Under the pieces are notes generated by a model. It did not search any database. It was given only the letters and a program-made list of their open reading frames with translations, and was not told where the DNA came from. From Archivesica marissinica (lineage: Eukaryota > Mollusca > Bivalvia > Venerida > Vesicomyidae), in NCBI GenBank assembly GCA_014843695.1, contig CM026386.1, forward strand, positions 13,947,017 to 14,011,016: DNA of 64,000 bases, given 5' to 3'. The translations under genes and the position numbers were made by a program. This document shows positions 35,667 to 45,427 of this stretch, in pieces (positions within the stretch are counted from its first letter, which is position 1; each line of letters starts with the position of its first letter).

Positions 35667-35784
35667 TACTTCCCCACACTATTTCAATGTTTTTACAATC
35701 ATTTTAATGAACAATCATCATGACCTCTGCGTTTTCTATTAGTTAGGTAGATGTATGCACATGGAAATTCCAAGCAAATGATAT
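35667..35784 (-). promoter_or_regulatory. 5' UTR part of zinc-finger exon 1 with upstream acceptor
   Basis: On the minus strand a strong acceptor (TTTTTTTTATTTCTTTTACAG) ends at 35785, so a spliced non-coding first exon probably lies upstream. The 118 bases between this acceptor and the ATG have no coding signal. The first exon and promoter were not identified. Confidence 0.55.
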
Positions 35785-35924
35785 CTGTAAAAGAAATAAA
35801 AAAAAGGTTGATTTACTGCAGAATACTGAAAGTACGTCTTGAATTTAGATTCCACACATAATGATGCATGTAATCGAGTATGCCACCCAAAATTGAACAC
35901 CTTTTGTACTGACTAATATATATG
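35785..35924. other. Intron of the zinc-finger 5' UTR or intergenic
   Basis: No gene or repeat recognised apart from the polypyrimidine tract and acceptor at its left edge. Confidence 0.4.
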
Positions 35925-36341
35925 GTAGGGCCTTAAAAAATAGTTTGGTTCGAGTAACATGCCCGAAATCGCTATGTAGGGTAGGTCGGATTATTTTTTT
36001 GGGGGTCGGTAGACAGGGGAAAATGGTTTTGTTTGGTGATAAAAGGTTAAAAACACGCCTTTCTGAAGTGCTATGTTGACTGCAATGCGTTTTCCAAATA
36101 TTTATAACCGACATTTTTATTTTGTCGTTCAGTGCTACAAGACACTTGACGTTCATAGACATAGCGTCTTTATGATCGTCTACGATGTGATACTGAGCGA
36201 AAAGTAGCGATAAAGTACAGTAAAACCCAAAAAGGACAACGTGTTTTTTCTATTTCGGATCGGTCTCTAAAAACGCTAGGGTCGGCGTGATTTTATAGGT
36301 ATGGTCGGGTTACCCGAACCAAAACTCTTTTTAGGCCTAGG
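35925..36341. mobile_element. MITE with about 35-bp terminal inverted repeats
   Basis: The left end GGGCCTTAAAAAATAGTTTG then GTTCGAGTAACATGCCCG matches the inverse of the right end (CGGGTTACCCGAACCAAAAC then TCTTTTTAGGCCTA). No coding capacity is seen. A TA duplication is possible but the flanks are too short to be decisive. Confidence 0.65.
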
Positions 36342-36527
36342 TAAGAAATGGTGCAGACAATTGTTTGCATTAGGGACAGAGACTACGCCCCATGTGGAAC
36401 TCCCACTTAACTGGCAAAGAAATTGTTGTATGTATATTGGTCATACTCATAATATTATGGACATATATTTATGCCTATTTTGTTGAAATATATTAAATAA
36501 TACCCTAATACACATAGCTCAATAACG

Positions 36528-36985
36528 GGAAGTTTAACCCGAGACATGTGTATGCCTGTATCTGTTTAACCCGAGACATGTGTATGCCTGTATCTGTTTA
36601 ACCCGAGACATGTGTATGCCTGTATCTGTTTAACCCGAGACATGTGTATGCCTGTATCTGTTTAACCCGAGACATGTGTATGCCTGTATCTGTTTAACCC
36701 GAGACATGTGTATGCCTGTATCTGTTTAACCCGAGACATGTGTATGCCTGTATCTGTTTAACCCGAGACATGTGTATGCCTGTATCTGTTTAACCCGAGA
36801 CATGTGTATGCCTGTATCTGTTTAACCCGAGACATGTGTATGCCTGTATCTGTTTAACCCGAGACATGTGTATGCCTGTATCTGTTTAACCCGAGACATG
36901 TGTATGCCTGTATCTGTTTAACCCGAGACATGTGTATGCCTGTATCTGTTTAACCCGAGACATGTGTATCATTGTATGCCTGTAT
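36528..36985. repeat. 32-bp tandem array (about 14 copies)
   Basis: The near-identical unit is TTTAACCCGAGACATGTGTA then TGCCTGTATCTG. Very low divergence suggests recent expansion. The last unit gains an insertion (CATTGTATGCC) and joins a SINE B copy. Confidence 0.95.
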
Positions 36986-36994
36986 CTGTTGCAT

Positions 36995-37257
36995 TTGACT
37001 GCAAGGATAGTAATTCGGTGATCGCTGGATCGATCCCCCGTCTGACCCTAATAAAATTAACAGTATTTCAGTTGGGACTTTAAACCGAGATCTTGTGTCG
37101 GTGCTGTACACCGTGCACGTAAAGAACCAGAGGAGACTCTGGAACAGGTCTCTGTCTATCATTGCACGATCCTCCAAAAATCTAAAATTACTAATCTCTT
37201 CAGGTGTCGCTTATCTGGGCAACCGGTAGCGACGATAAATAAATGTAAAACGCACAC
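36995..37257 (+). mobile_element. SINE family B (head degraded)
   Basis: The body and tail are intact (CCTAATAAAATTAACAGT, GGGACTTTAAACCGAGATC, CAACCGGTAGCGACGATAAA). The tRNA head is diverged. Confidence 0.75.
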
Positions 37258-37334
37258 TTGGACTGCAAGGATGATCGCGACATTCTTGGTTTGGAGTTTG
37301 TTTGCTTCGCCGACTTCTAGATCAATGTATCTAT

Positions 37335-37535
37335 CATTACCGACGGTCACAGGTTCAAGCCCGCTCAGACCGTGTCAATTTATATGAAAAAGTTGGCAGT
37401 TTCTTACGGAGGTTGGTGCACACAAGTACTTGTTAACTGGTGTAGCTTGCCAATGAAAGGTGTTGTTAGTTAACCTGAGCGTCTCTCAAATGGGCAACAT
37501 GTTAGTGACGTTAAATAAACATAAATAAATTAAAA
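37335..37535 (+). mobile_element. SINE family D (3' part)
   Basis: AAAAAGTTGGCAGTTTCTTA, CGGAGGTTGGTGCACACAAG and tail TCAAATGGGCAACATGTTAG then TGACGTTAAATAAACATAAA. The tail is homologous to that of family B. Head truncated. Confidence 0.72.
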
Positions 37536-37871
37536 AAATAATCACCTGTCACCTTAGAGTTAGAGATTCGAAAATCGCTACGACCATGCTACTGTATTTT
37601 CATTTTTCAGAACATTTTCCGAATTTTATTAATTTCTCATAAAATTCATTATAAATATATACTGGTAACTCTATTATTACACACACTATAATCGAATTAA
37701 AACATAAACATAAAACATCTAATTTAACTATATTCCTTTGTTTTCCTATGCTATCTTCTAATTTGAAATCTGATAGGGCAAATGGTGGAGTTTCATAGAG
37801 GGGAGGTAACATTGTCCACCTGTGTCGATATTTGTAGAATATGTTAGAGCATAGTATACGGTCCGTATTAG
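37536..37871. other. No gene recognised
   Basis: AT-rich unique-looking sequence between SINEs, with no supported coding region. Confidence 0.4.
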
Positions 37872-38120
37872 TTCTTGTGTGTGTGTTTTACGGTCTGAGC
37901 GGGCTTGAACCTGTGACCGTCGGTATGAGCGACGCCTCCTGAAGATATTAGTCATTTTAGATTTTGGAGGATAGTGTAATGATACAGAGAGAGACCCATT
38001 CCAGAGTCTCCTCTGGTTCTTTTACGTGTAGTGCACATGGTAAAGCACCGACACGAGACCTCGATTTAACGTCCCATCTGAAGACTGTTAATTTTATTAG
38101 GGTCAGACGGGGGATCGAAC
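37872..38120 (-). mobile_element. SINE B (minus) fused to a SINE D head fragment
   Basis: 37925-38120 is the body and 3' half of family B on the minus strand (AATGATACAGAGAGAGACCC, CGACACGAGACCTCG, TTAGGGTCAGACGGGGGATC). 37872-37922 (GGTCTGAGCGGGCTTGAACC, TGTGACCGTCGG) is the B-box part of a family D head in the same orientation, suggesting a nested or chimeric insertion. Confidence 0.65.
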
Positions 38121-38258
38121 CTGCGCAATTTTTTACGCATCTATGTAAGAATATTCGACGTACACATAAAAACCTAAGAGGGCACAACACATAAAATAAA
38201 ACCCTGAATACATCTCGCATAACAGCATTACGTATTAAACAATGGTATACCTTACTTA

Positions 38259-38863
38259 AAGCAGCATTACATCGTATGAAATAAAAGATATTTGAAAAAA
38301 TCAATTTTTACCTATGGGTAACAATGCTGCTACACATGCTAACATTATACTTTGTATGCTTATGTTCAGATGGTAAACAGTGTTTTTTTGCGATAAAATA
38401 AACTCGAAACCGAAAGTAGGACTTTCCGAGTCGATCGGTCACGCACTTGTTTACAACCGGAACGCATCGTCCGCACTTGTTTACATTCGGAATGCATTAT
38501 CCCCATTTGTCCCACGTTGTCTTTTTTAATTAAATTACTTGATATGTTGATTCATACCTCTGTTAGCTAAGTCTTTTAGGGACATTTCTACATCCCCGCG
38601 AGGAGTTCGACATTAGAGGATGATAGATAGATAGTCTTTCATGTTCAAAATATATACGTTGTTTTCTACATCCACTGTTGTTTCACGCATGCGCGCTGTG
38701 GGTGTTTATAGTTTGTGTGTTGATAAACAAATTCGCGTATACGACGGTTTAAATTTATTGGAATTTTATCGTTTCTGAGCGACTATTTCGATTTTTGTAA
38801 ACACACACACATTAGTATTTATATTTTACCCAAAACAACCTTTTTTACGATGTAATGCTGCTT
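38259..38863 (+). mobile_element. 605-bp MITE with AAGCAGCATTACATCGTA termini, copy 1
   Basis: The terminal inverted repeat AAGCAGCATTACATCGTA is at the left and its inverse TACGATGTAATGCTGCTT at the right. It is flanked by TA on both sides (TTAA also possible here). A second, inverted copy lies at 62531-63131 with a similar interior (CACTTGTTTACAACCGGA, TTCGCGTATACGACGGTTTA). No coding capacity. Confidence 0.82.
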
Positions 38864-38919
38864 TAAATATTTATTATCTGTAATCATTACACTATACCGT
38901 AAATGGAACCCATCCGTGT

Positions 38920-39121
38920 GTGGCGTCCGTGGTCCAGTGGTAGAGCGTCGGATTTGGAATCGAACGGTCCCGGGTTCGATACTCGGCCAGGCCACGTATG
39001 TAGTGTCATTGAGCAAGGCACCTCACACACATTGCTAAGTACTGGTCGGTCGGCTAAGCCTGCCCAGGAAAACATGTATAGGTCCCCGCAAGGGGTTTGA
39101 CATTAATGGAACATACATACA
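38920..39121 (+). mobile_element. SINE family A
   Basis: The head is GGCGTCCGTGGTCCAGTGGT with B box GGGTTCGATACTC. The body is CCACGTATGTAGTGTCATTG and the tail TTGACATTAATGGAACATAC. The head could be mistaken for a tRNA gene, but its anticodon stem does not pair well and the SINE body is present. Confidence 0.82.
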
Positions 39122-39272
39122 TCGATAATAATCAGTGGCGGGTTAAGGGGAGGGCTGAAGCAAGGGGCTCCCGATATTTAGGGGCCCCCGAATTAGTATT
39201 TTAAATCTGTAATTAACTGAATAACTTTTTTTAAATGACTACATAAATAGATAGAACTTGGAAGATATCCTG

Positions 39273-39560
39273 ACACAGACGGATCTGTAGTCCAGTGGTA
39301 ACACGCTAGACTGGTAATCCAGGGATCACAGGTTCGACCCCCGTCTGACCCTAATAACATTAACAGTCTTTCAGATGGGACTTTAAACCGAGGTCTCGTG
39401 TCGGTGCTGTACACCGTGCACGTAAAAGAACCAGAGGAGACTCTGGAATGGGTCTCTATCATTGCACTATCCTCCAAAAATCTAAAATGACTAATCTCTT
39501 CAGGAGGCGTCGCTCATATGGGCAACCGGTAGCGACGATAAATAAACGTAAGACACACAC
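39273..39560 (+). mobile_element. SINE family B (full length)
   Basis: GACGGATCTGTAGTCCAGTG, GGTTCGACCCCCGTCTGACC, AGGCGTCGCTCATATGGGCA and ACCGGTAGCGACGATAAATA are all present. The surrounding sequence repeats GGGGCTCCCG / GGGGCCCC in both orientations (39160-39190 and 39590-39610), so the SINE may have inserted into another element. Confidence 0.85.
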
Positions 39561-39823
39561 AAGAACATTCTATTGAATGAGCTACATTCAGGGGCCCCAT
39601 GCAACCTTAATCCACCCCTGTGCACAATTATAAAGGATACATAAAACTAGCTTACCAGCTAAGTGGCTGTCTATGACGTTAATAGTAATCTCCTACAAAA
39701 CGACTCGCTTCGGTCATGTCATGGGTAGCATTAAACGGATACTATTGAAATACCGATTTAGCGCGAACTTTTGATTGGTTTAACATGATGACCAAATCTA
39801 CAAAACAACTGACCACACAAAAC

Positions 39824-40523
39824 CACAGGGATTCGGCACGTTTGGGGGTACTAGTATATATATTTAAGTACAGGGATTCTACTCTGTAGGTTTATTCGGC
39901 AAAAATGTACGTCAAAAAGAGATTTCGGAGAATTTTTCAATTTGTTTTGAACATTTCTCAAGCGGCGCAGTTCGCGTTGAAACGAGCGTTCTGATTGGAT
40001 TATGATTATTCTTTATATAAAAAGAAACGTCTTGTTACATTCTAATAATCTAATCAGAACGCTCTTTGAACGCTCGTTTCAACGCGAATTACGCCGCTTT
40101 AGAAATTTTCAAAACAAATTGAAAAATTCTACGAAATCTCTTTTTGACGTACATTTTTGCCGAATAAACATACAGGTTAGTGGAAACACATGTTATTGAT
40201 AATGTTATTCACTGTTAAAACTCTCCCGTCGAAATGTTTTGTTGTTGCTGACAGAACCCGTGTCCTAGTATGGAAATGTGACCTGCTATGGCCAATGTAT
40301 GTGGCAATTGTTTGCAAAGTATACATGCACGCAGCTTAAAGTTGTGTTTTATTTGAAGAACAATATAAAGACTCGGGATAGGCGTTATATTTGGACAGAT
40401 GTGTACAAACTTGTTTCAGATATGGCCATTTTACTGATTGATGTGAAATCTGACATCCCACAGAGTAGAATCCCTGTACTTAAATATATATACTAGTACC
40501 CCCAAACGTGCCGAATCCCTGTG
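39824..40523. mobile_element. 700-bp fold-back DNA transposon with 8-bp target duplication
   Basis: The ends CACAGGGATTCGGCACGTTT and AAACGTGCCGAATCCCTGTG are inverted repeats. They continue inward to about 60 bp (GGGGGTACTAGTATATATAT, TTAAGTACAGGGATTCTACT). A second, inner inverted pair flanks about 40010 (39893-40012 with 40045-40172, e.g. CGCGTTGAAACGAGCGTTC). Flanks CACAAAAC at 39816-39823 and 40524-40531 form an 8-bp duplication, the size seen for hAT and P elements. No transposase. A right-half copy lies at 54346-54583. Confidence 0.82.
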
Positions 40524-40674
40524 CACAAAACCTGTTTTAACTTATGCGATATTACCACTCACTAGTAACTAGTACTAACAAACCAAAACTCAAACTACAA
40601 TCACTCTCGTGCATCCGATACACCGTAATTCCACTACGTTACCTTATTATTATAATTATTATAATTATAACTGT

Positions 40675-40925
40675 ACACAGATATAGTTTATACAAATTTA
40701 TTTTAGCTCGATTGCAAAACAAGTTCTTACAACTTATATTAATCACTCTGGAGACCTATTTCCTGATGGAATCCATCGCAACGAGGGAGAGAGACGAGGC
40801 CACGTGGAAGTTAAATGCCTTGTCTAAGGGCACAATCGTAACGGCTCCAGCGGTGTTCGAACTCCGGACCTTTCGCACCTGAAGCGAACGCACATCCACT
40901 GCGCTATCATGACTTCCACACAGAT
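40675..40925 (-). mobile_element. tRNA-derived SINE, family E
   Basis: On the minus strand it reads GATAGCGCAGTGGATGTGCG, B box GTTCGAACACCGCTGGAGCC, body CCTCGTTGCGATGGATTCCA and tail TTAATATAAGTTGTAAGAAC then TTGTTTTGCAATCGAGCTAA. The tail is homologous to that of family C. Confidence 0.78.
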
Positions 40926-41802
40926 ATGCTCCTCCAGTTGGAATCTCAATAAATATACGATTGTTGGGCAGAAACCAACAGAAGTAGAGAAAGAAAGTAA
41001 TGAGAAACATTGGTCAGTTACTGCACCTAGTTACTCGTAAACATAGATATGTCCTCGATGTATTATCGTTGTTTCATTTGCACACCATTGGTGCGGGCCG
41101 TTGTCTAATGTTGTTTAAACGTGTGGTGGCCCACACCAGTTGTATTTTCATGCTATGTATACTGTATCTGTATGTGTATGGCATATGTACTATTGATTTG
41201 CAATAAAATATGGTTAAATAACACCATTGTTATTATCTTCATTTATTGGAGGAAGAATGAAATATCTATCAATCAAGTTTAACCGTTGTCTCGTCTTATA
41301 ATTATTAAATTATTAAATATCGAGATATATTCTATAATATATCCAGTGGATACATTGTTTTGATACAATTACATTTACCATTTATCATACCGCACTCACC
41401 TGGTTAGGGAACAACAGTAAAAACAAAGGATTCCAACTTAAATGACCAATATACTATTCGGGATAAATCGGACTTTATCTGTCAAGGGAGATAATAAATA
41501 AATAGAAGAAACAGAAATGTCGCTCATTAACAATCGTGAACTATTTATTGTTTATATTAATATGAGCCGAGATTCATAACATTACTTAAGGAAGGATATA
41601 TCTTAAGCTAAAGTGAAGTGGATGATTGGTATACCGGAGATTGCGAGACAATAATAAATTATATGAATGCTATATCCGGCATACAGGGAAGGCACTAAAT
41701 ATACACTCTAACTAGATACATGTAACATCAGTCTTAATTGCCTAACACGGAAGATTTGTACACAAACCAGTAGTGTTGTTTAATTTAAGTCATTGTTTCA
41801 GA
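40926..41802. other. Intergenic; candidate promoter side of the SRCR gene
   Basis: No exon recognised. It holds AATAAA motifs near 41203 and AT-rich unique sequence. The segment just before 41803 (TTAAGTCATTGTTTCAG) looks like a splice acceptor, so a 5' UTR exon may lie further upstream. Confidence 0.35.
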
Positions 41803-41887
41803 ATGGTGTATGTGTCTATTGAAACATGTATCTGGCTGACCTATAATATTTGGATTATCTCAATATTATGCGTAGATATGTACAGCT
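41803..41887 (+). CDS. SRCR-domain gene, exon 1 (signal peptide)
   Basis: The ATG at 41803 opens 28 codons, MVYVSIETCIWLTYNIWIIS then ILCVDMYS, followed by AGCT|GTAAGTAT, a near-consensus donor at 41887/41888. The peptide has a hydrophobic core ending in a small/polar stretch, as expected for a secretory signal. The exon leaves in phase 1, which fits the TT start of the SRCR exon at 43415 (T + TT = Phe). It is chosen as the start because it directly precedes the first SRCR exon, is in phase, and has a signal-like sequence. The presence of an acceptor-like CATTGTTTCAG just before the ATG suggests a spliced 5' UTR. It is not proven by similarity, since signal peptides carry none. Confidence 0.5.
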
Positions 41888-41992
41888 GTAAGTATGATAA
41901 CAGTATTAGTGTTTTATTCTGTAATTACAACTTGCTATTAATTTATATATAAAAATATATAAACACGTCATAGGACTAAGACAAAACATGTA

Positions 41993-42058
41993 GCGGATCA
42001 GTGGTCAACACGTTGGACTTGCTATCCGGGGGTCGCATGTTCGGTCCCCCGTTATACC
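41993..42058 (+). mobile_element. SINE B head fragment
   Basis: GTAGCGGATCAGTGGTCAAC, ACGTTGGACTTGCTATCC and GTTCGGTCCCCCGT match the tRNA-like head only. It abuts the SINE A copy at 42059. Confidence 0.6.
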
Positions 42059-42257
42059 ATGGCGTCCGTGATCCAATGGTAGAACGTCGGATTTGGAATC
42101 GAACGGTCCGGGTTCGATACTCAGTCAGGCCACGTATGTAGTGTCATTGAGCAAGGCACCTCACACACATTGCATAGTACTGGTTAACCGCTTAGGTCGG
42201 CTAAGCATGCCCAGAAAAACATGTCTAGGTCCCCGTAAGGGATTTGACATTAATGGT
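42059..42257 (+). mobile_element. SINE family A with expanded tail
   Basis: The head TGGCGTCCGTGATCCAATGG, B box GGGTTCGATACTC, body and TTTGACATTAATGG are typical of family A. The ACAT tail continues as the long microsatellite at 42258. Confidence 0.82.
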
Positions 42258-42679
42258 ACATACATACATACATACATACATACATACATACATACATACA
42301 TACATACATACATACATACATACATACATACATACATACATACATACATACATACATACATACATACATACATACATACATACATACATACATACATACA
42401 TACATACATACATACATACATACATACATACATACATACATACATACATACATACATACATACATACATACATACATACATACATACATACATACATACA
42501 TACATACATACATACATACATACATACATACATACATACGTACATACATACGTACATACATACGTACATACATACATACATACATACATACATACGTACA
42601 TACATACATACATACGTACGTACGTACGTACGTACGTACGTACGTACGTACGTACATACATACATACATACATACATAC
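42258..42679. repeat. (CATA)n microsatellite with CGTA variants
   Basis: About 105 tetranucleotide units continuing the tail of the SINE A copy. The right third has CGTA interruptions ending in a run of about ten CGTA units. The Ile-His-Thr-Tyr open frames here are artefacts. Confidence 0.97.
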
Positions 42680-42862
42680 CATAGTAAATTGATGAATATC
42701 GTGTCACTGCTTTATACCGTGTATGTAATTGAACCAGATGGCACTCTGGAATGGTTCTCTGTATGTACATGTCAAAAGCTAAGTTGACTAATCTCTTCAG
42801 GTTGGTTCGCTCATATGGGCAACCGGTAGCGACGATACATATACGTAAGACAATCATGCATG
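42680..42862 (+). mobile_element. SINE B, 5'-truncated and diverged
   Basis: TATCGTGTCACTGCTTTATA, GACTAATCTCTTCAGG and CATATGGGCAACCGGTAGCG mark the 3' half of family B. Confidence 0.65.
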
Positions 42863-42954
42863 CTGCACGCACGCACCCACCCACGCACACATGCGTGTTG
42901 TTCAATCCGTGCGTGTTGTTTAACTTGTTCATGTTGCTTAATTAGTGAGTGTAG

Positions 42955-43400
42955 CTTAACTCGTGTGTGCGTGCGTGCGTGCGTGCGTGCGTGCGTACGT
43001 GCGTGCGTGGTGTGGCGTGGCGTAGCTGACGTGGCGTGGCGTGGCGGCGTTCGTGCGTTCGTTCGTGCGTGCGTGGTGTGGTGTGGTGTGGTGTGTGGTG
43101 GTGTGGTGTGGTGTGGTGGTGTGGTGTGGTGTGGTGTGGTGTGGTGTGGTGTGGTGGTGTGTGGTGTGGTGTGGTGTGTGCGTGTGTGTGTGTGTGTTGT
43201 ATAAGTGTTGTTTAATTAGTGTGTGTTTCTAAATTCAATTCGTGCGTGTTGTTTTATTTGTGTCAATTCGAGCACGTTGTTTTATTGCTGCGTGTTGTTT
43301 TATTCGAGCACGTTGTTTTATTTGTATGTGTTGTTTTATTCGAGCACGTTGTTTTATTTGTGTGTGCTGTTTAATTCGTTCGTGCTGTTTTATGTCTATT
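42955..43400. repeat. GT/GC-rich simple repeats followed by a 23-26-bp repeat
   Basis: 42960-43200 holds (GTGC)n and GTGGTGTGGT tracts. 43205-43385 holds about seven imperfect copies of CGAGCACGTTGTTTTATTTG. It ends just before the acceptor of the SRCR exon. Confidence 0.85.
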
Positions 43401-43414
43401 ACCGCATTCTTCAG

Positions 43415-43565
43415 TTGACACATATTGTCAGAACTCACGTCTAGTTGGTGGTCCCGGACAGTACGAGGGCATGGTGGAAGTCAAGTATAACGGAAGCTGG
43501 GTTAACATATGTGCGGACTCCTTCGAGCACATACATGCCATCGACGTATGCAAACAACTCGGCCT
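43415..43565 (+). CDS. SRCR-domain gene, exon 2 (first half of an SRCR domain)
   Basis: The acceptor ATTACCGCATTCTTCAG ends at 43414 and the donor CGGCCT|GTGAGTTC is at 43565/43566. The length is 151 bp, phase 1 to 2. The translation contains SRLVGGPGQYEGMVEVKYNG, then SWVNICADSF and DVCKQLGL. R-L-V-G-G, the E-G-x-V-E-V strand, W-x-x-I-C-x-D and V-C-x-Q-L-G are the diagnostic first half of the scavenger receptor cysteine-rich domain. SRCR proteins are secreted or membrane-bound and often recognise microbial or self ligands. The ligand here is unknown. The exon before it encodes a signal-like peptide, and the second half of the domain appears to be at 58779. Confidence 0.8.
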
Positions 43566-44147
43566 GTGAGTTCTTTACTATTTCAGAACAACCTGTTGTT
43601 ATATTCAAGTATTTGCTATAGACCAGCTGGTCAGAATGTTGATCTCTTGACGTCATTATTCAGTTCCGTAGTCAGAGGCAAATTTCAACCGAGGAAATCT
43701 AGGGGTCCGGGGGTTTGTCACCCCTTAAATTGTCGGGATATAGAAGCGATTCCCTGCGTTTTCTGATTTAATGAGATTAGACGTATACTTATGTACTGAC
43801 CTTTCAGCTCTCTAGCAGTCAACATTTTTACAACAAAGGGATACTTTTGGCATTTTATTTATTAAATTTTTCATTTATTTATTTTTTGCTTTGGAAATTT
43901 TAACCGAGGCTACTGCCTCGGTGTTCCTCAGTGTGGTTACGGGCCTGCTATTAATACAACGTCAATCCCCGAATTGTCGCTGGTGCCCATATTAACATGT
44001 TCGACTGTAGTTTTAGACCGTGCACGTATATTTCGTTTAGTTTGAAGGTTTCTTTGTTGTCCATATACACGTATATAGGTGTGGGAGATGTCAGAGAACC
44101 ATTATCTATCAACGTTATAAATGTGTACATTAGATACGCATACTATA
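43566..44147. other. SRCR intron; no gene recognised
   Basis: Unique-looking AT-rich sequence. TTTCAACCGAGG (about 43683) and TTTAACCGAGGC (about 43899) recur in the same orientation, probably parts of an old transposon that could not be classified. Confidence 0.35.
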
Positions 44148-44390
44148 GTCTCAGGTTCGATCTCCCGTCTGACCCTCATAAAATAAACAATCTTTCCGAT
44201 GGGACTTTAAACCGAGGTCTCGTGTCGGTGCTGTACATCGTGCACTTAAAGAGAACCCGGGGAAACTCTGGAATGGATCTGTATCATTGCACTATACTCC
44301 AAAAATCTAAAATGACTAATCTCGCCAGGAGGCGTCGCTCATATGGGCAACCGGTAGCGACGATACATACATGTAAAACACACACACACA
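44148..44390 (+). mobile_element. SINE B (head truncated)
   Basis: It starts at the B box (AGGTTCGATCTCCCGTCTGA) and continues with CGTGTCGGTGCTGTACATCG and tail CATATGGGCAACCGGTAGCG, ending in a CA repeat. Confidence 0.75.
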
Positions 44391-44679
44391 CATACTATAG
44401 TTGTGTATATCTAGCCAACACTATGAATATATAAATATATTTTATAATGAAAGACAATCTATTATTAATTCATATTCTAACATGACTTGATAGTTTGTTC
44501 CTATAAATAACGAACAAATCTACCGTTGGTAATCTGCAATAAAGCACGGCTACAACTGTTCAATTTTGATCCCCTGGCGACATACGTATGCATGATTGAA
44601 AATCACGTGACGTAAATATGCATTGGAATTAAATACTGTGATTGGGCAGGATTTGTAGTGTTAATAACCTGTCATACAG

Positions 44680-44734
44680 GAAACATAGTGTTGATAGCTG
44701 GAGGAGGATTTTCAGTGCCACTGGAATACGGAAG
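44680..44734 (+). CDS. Candidate SRCR exon (phase conflict)
   Basis: The acceptor ACCTGTCATACAG ends at 44679 and the donor ACGGAAG|GTATGT is at 44734/44735. In the phase of exon 2 it would read KHSVDSWRRIFSATGIRK after QLGL. That is about the length and place expected for the loop between the V-C-x-Q-L-G and F-x-x-x-x-x-P-I motifs of SRCR domains. It leaves in phase 0, while the exon at 58779 needs phase 2, so a direct join would shift the frame. A 19-bp version starting at 44716 has the same problem. It could be an exon followed by another one hidden in the 48001 gap, or chance. Confidence 0.3.
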
Positions 44735-44943
44735 GTATGTTACAGGGAGGTATTTTCTAAAGCCATCAGCCAAATAACAGAATAGTAGACAAAATAACAC
44801 AACAGTTATTCGTTATAGCATTATATTGGGTTATGTTAGAATGGAAATAATATTTGTCTTCACGTAATTTATCGATTTATCGGCGAATAAAGCACGGGTT
44901 GGAATTCTCAGTGATACGTAGAAATTAACCAAACATGCCTTAA

Positions 44944-45175
44944 CCCTTTCAACACCACATACCTCTATATAGGCTTACAAAAAGTGTAGATCCAGATGAG
45001 CCGGCTCGTGACGAGCCGTCTCATCAGGATCTGCACTTTTTGCAAGTAGTATTACTAATTTTAGACAAAATTACCCATCTTGATAAATGAACTGTCCAAA
45101 TGTAATTTTCTTATTCATTTATTGGTCTAAGAATATCATGGACCAGTCCATGTCAGTTACTTGGTGTTGAAAGAG
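44944..45175 (+). mobile_element. 232-bp piggyBac-like MITE, copy 1
   Basis: The ends CCCTTTCAACACCA and TGGTGTTGAAAGAG are flanked by TTAA on the left and TTAC on the right. It contains a perfect-stem hairpin around GATGAGCCGGCTCGTGACGA. A second copy is inverted at 50799-51036. The TTAA target and CCC...GGG ends are typical of the piggyBac superfamily. Confidence 0.75.
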
Positions 45176-45427
45176 TTACTATGTATTGGCTTTTGGGGTC
45201 TAAAGTCGCATCAATAGCTTAGGACATATGGCAGCTATCCATTTATTAGTGGTAGAGAAATTCCCCGGGTGACACTCTGAGTAGTATTTCAGACAAAGAC
45301 GGGTAGCCTACCATGGTATAACCACTGATCTTCCACAAGCCAATTGTATTGTTTCCTCATATGAAATAACTCGTCACCCCCAGTGGTATTCGAACATACA
45401 GGGTTAGGGTTTCTAAGCATATTCTAT
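45176..45427. other. SRCR intron; possible degraded SINE
   Basis: A B-box-like CAGTGGTATTCGAACATACA on the minus strand near 45380 hints at an old tRNA-derived SINE. No other feature. Confidence 0.35.

Noticed and set aside
38920..38995. Possible tRNA gene (A and B boxes present)
   Set aside because: The anticodon stem has mismatches, and the sequence continues into a SINE body found at two other places.
42093..42932. Ile-His-Thr-Tyr and Cys-Met-Tyr-Val repeat proteins
   Set aside because: Translation of a CATA/CGTA microsatellite.
44716..44734. 19-base microexon for the SRCR gene
   Set aside because: It leaves in phase 0 and would put a TGA four codons into exon 3. Kept only as part of the low-confidence 44680-44734 candidate.
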